Assembly: GCA_035771175.1 (NCBI GenBank)
Contig: CM069593.1
Coordinates: 47,462,054 to 47,526,053 of the forward strand
DNA from: Paratinospora sagittata
Taxonomy: Eukaryota > Streptophyta > Magnoliopsida > Ranunculales > Menispermaceae
Direction: 5' to 3'
Length of the DNA stretch: 64,000 nt
The notes under the pieces were generated by a model, which was not told where the DNA came from, ran no database searches, and saw only the letters and a list, made by a program, of their open reading frames with translations. Position 1 is the first letter of the stretch. The number at the start of each line of letters is the position of its first letter. A program made the translations under genes and the position numbers. Shown in pieces: positions 35,726-64,000 of the stretch.

Positions 35726-36590
35726 CTGTCACAGTAGCTCATTCTAATTTAAATTTTTGACTAAAGAAATGGTTACAACCGTTTCATAGTTTTACCGGAA
35801 ACTGACCTTGTGTTATTAATCTTCAAAATGCGGAATTTCTGACTGACATAAGAGCCTTTCACATGTAAAGAATTTAAGGCAGTGGAAGAGGCAAGGATAT
35901 AACAACTTTTTTACCCTGGGATTGGCAATGAAAGCAGCAATCTTCAAATTTTTTTTTTTTAATCAGCAAATTGTTGTAAATACAGTAGACACAAGTCAGA
36001 AAGGGGCTGAAATGCACCATTCTGAGAGCTGCTTCAAAGCAGAGCAGTTCTTTAAACAAACACCAGAGGAGGAGAGCCCAAAGGCAAAGGCACAAAACAA
36101 CATTATACAACCGCCCTTCTTAAACCCTAAAACATCACTAAATAAACAAAAAAAATAAAAAAGAAGAAAAAGATGGGGGAAAAATGAAAAGAACCCCACT
36201 ATAATACCCTGTATACATCATCCCCAGTTCAAAATCTTCTGTGCTAAAATTACACAAAGAAATTAAGACAGTAGGCAAGACCAACCACTCTTACTGAGGG
36301 AGGGGACTTCACTGAAAAGGAACAGCAGAAAAAGCTCATGAGGGGGGGTGTCATCATCGGTGGAAGAAACACTTTCATTTGTAGCAGTACTCTCCCCAAC
36401 CCTCACAGCAAAGTTAAAAAACAAAGCCCATTGAAATCAATAACCCAAACCTGATGATATGGTGATACCCTAGAAGTACCTTCTCTTCTCCCTTTGGGTG
36501 TAATAACTCACTTTTCCATTATTTCCTCTTAATTGCCCACAATAAATCGACGCTGTTCCCATCAATTGGCAAGGCTCATTGGCGCTTTCT
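35726..36590 (-). other. Intergenic DNA and 3' UTR of UBP12
   Basis: Region just downstream of the UBP12 stop on the minus strand. No ORF with support. The polyadenylation site could not be fixed. Confidence 0.45.
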
Positions 36591-63383
<26,793 letters not shown>

Positions 63384-64000
63384 GGATGGAGACAGTGAGA
63401 GCCGTTCGATCAACGAAATCGAAGAACAACGACGAGAAATTCTACACAGAAAAAAGAAAGAACGAACGAAATGAAGAAGAAAAAGAGGGAGAAAGTGAGA
63501 GAGAGAGAGAGAGAGAGTAAGTTGAACGACGAACAGAACAAACTGCGAAAAAAAAAATTAAAAAAAAAATGAGAAAAAAAAACGAGTTTGGCAATGAAAC
63601 GATCTGGGTTTTTTTATTTTGTTGATGGGTATTTTCGGGATTTCAGATTGTGGCAAAAAACGGAATGCGTAGACACGAAGGTAAATACAGCGTTTTGCTC
63701 TGCTGCAACTGCTGCTCTATAGCTTATTTGACGAAGATAAATAGGTGAATGACATGTAAGCATTTAAGTCAGTTAATAATTTTGAAATGACACGTGGAGA
63801 TGTGACGGATACGAGGTGCAGCAAGATTGATGTTACTTTTAGTGGGACCTACTTACGCTCGTGGCTGTGTTTTATTGGGGCATGGCTGCTAAGCTGTGAC
63901 CCACTTTTTTCATTTCCTTTTTTAATTTTAATCTTTTCACTTTGTTTTAGGGGAAGCTGTTTTCTTTTTTTCTTTTTCTTTTTTGTAAAGCATTATTAAT
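63384..64000 (-). promoter_or_regulatory. 5' UTR and promoter region of UBP12
   Basis: Upstream of the start codon. The leader on the minus strand holds a (CT)n tract (63496-63518) and T-rich runs (63549-63590), common in plant housekeeping leaders. No TATA box stands out and no other gene is seen to the window edge. Confidence 0.5.

Overview
This window is nuclear DNA of a flowering plant, almost certainly a eudicot and probably a woody one. Its genes have many introns with GT-AG borders, their products match Arabidopsis-type families, intergenic DNA is AT-rich, and Copia, Gypsy, LINE, SINE and MITE remnants are common. No prokaryotic, viral or organellar gene cluster is visible. The species cannot be read from the sequence.

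Layout: (1) 703-2412, minus: 5' three exons of a chloroplast-type DnaJ zinc-finger (CxxCxGxG) protein; the last exon lies off the left edge. (2) 2.7-5.1 kb: a Gypsy-LTR-like remnant and a strongly palindromic MITE. (3) 5488-8473, plus: six-exon SPX-RING E3 ubiquitin ligase of the BAH1-like/At2g38920 type (331 codons), with two minimal AUG-stop uORFs. (4) 9.4-19.4 kb: a nested transposon block. An old minus-strand Copia element (LTRs 9423-9721 and 19138-19395) holds a second Copia remnant, a palindromic 450-bp element with target-site duplication (TSD) CTTAT, inside that a 2.2-kb solo LTR with TSD ATGGC, and a 5'-truncated LINE. (5) 19.48-22.2 kb, plus: a SAM-domain protein gene with a non-coding first exon and a 9-codon uORF. 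(6) 22.2-27.6 kb: mostly featureless, with one SINE and one tandem duplication. (7) 27946-34442, plus: ten-exon AMP1-type glutamate carboxypeptidase II-like gene (709 codons). (8) 34.96-35.73 kb: a tandem minisatellite. (9) 36591-63383, minus: a 26.8-kb, 32-exon UBP12/UBP13 (USP7-like) deubiquitinase gene reconstructed to 1115 codons. Its introns hold an almost full-length antisense Copia element (45598-51141), LINE fragments, several SINEs and microsatellites.

I built exon models by hand from splice consensus plus family conservation; all frames close. The genes do not form an operon-like system. Two act in the ubiquitin pathway (an E3 ligase and a deubiquitinase) and one (AMP1) in meristem and hormone control, but I see no sequence evidence that they are co-regulated. 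I found no undescribed system. The items most worth a second look are the paired AUG-stop uORFs in the SPX-RING gene, the GC-AG intron and clustered NAGNAG acceptors in UBP12, the nested palindromic LTR-like element that shares a 66-bp module with its own invader, the palindrome array in the Copia leader, and the strand-composition switch inside AMP1 exon 1.
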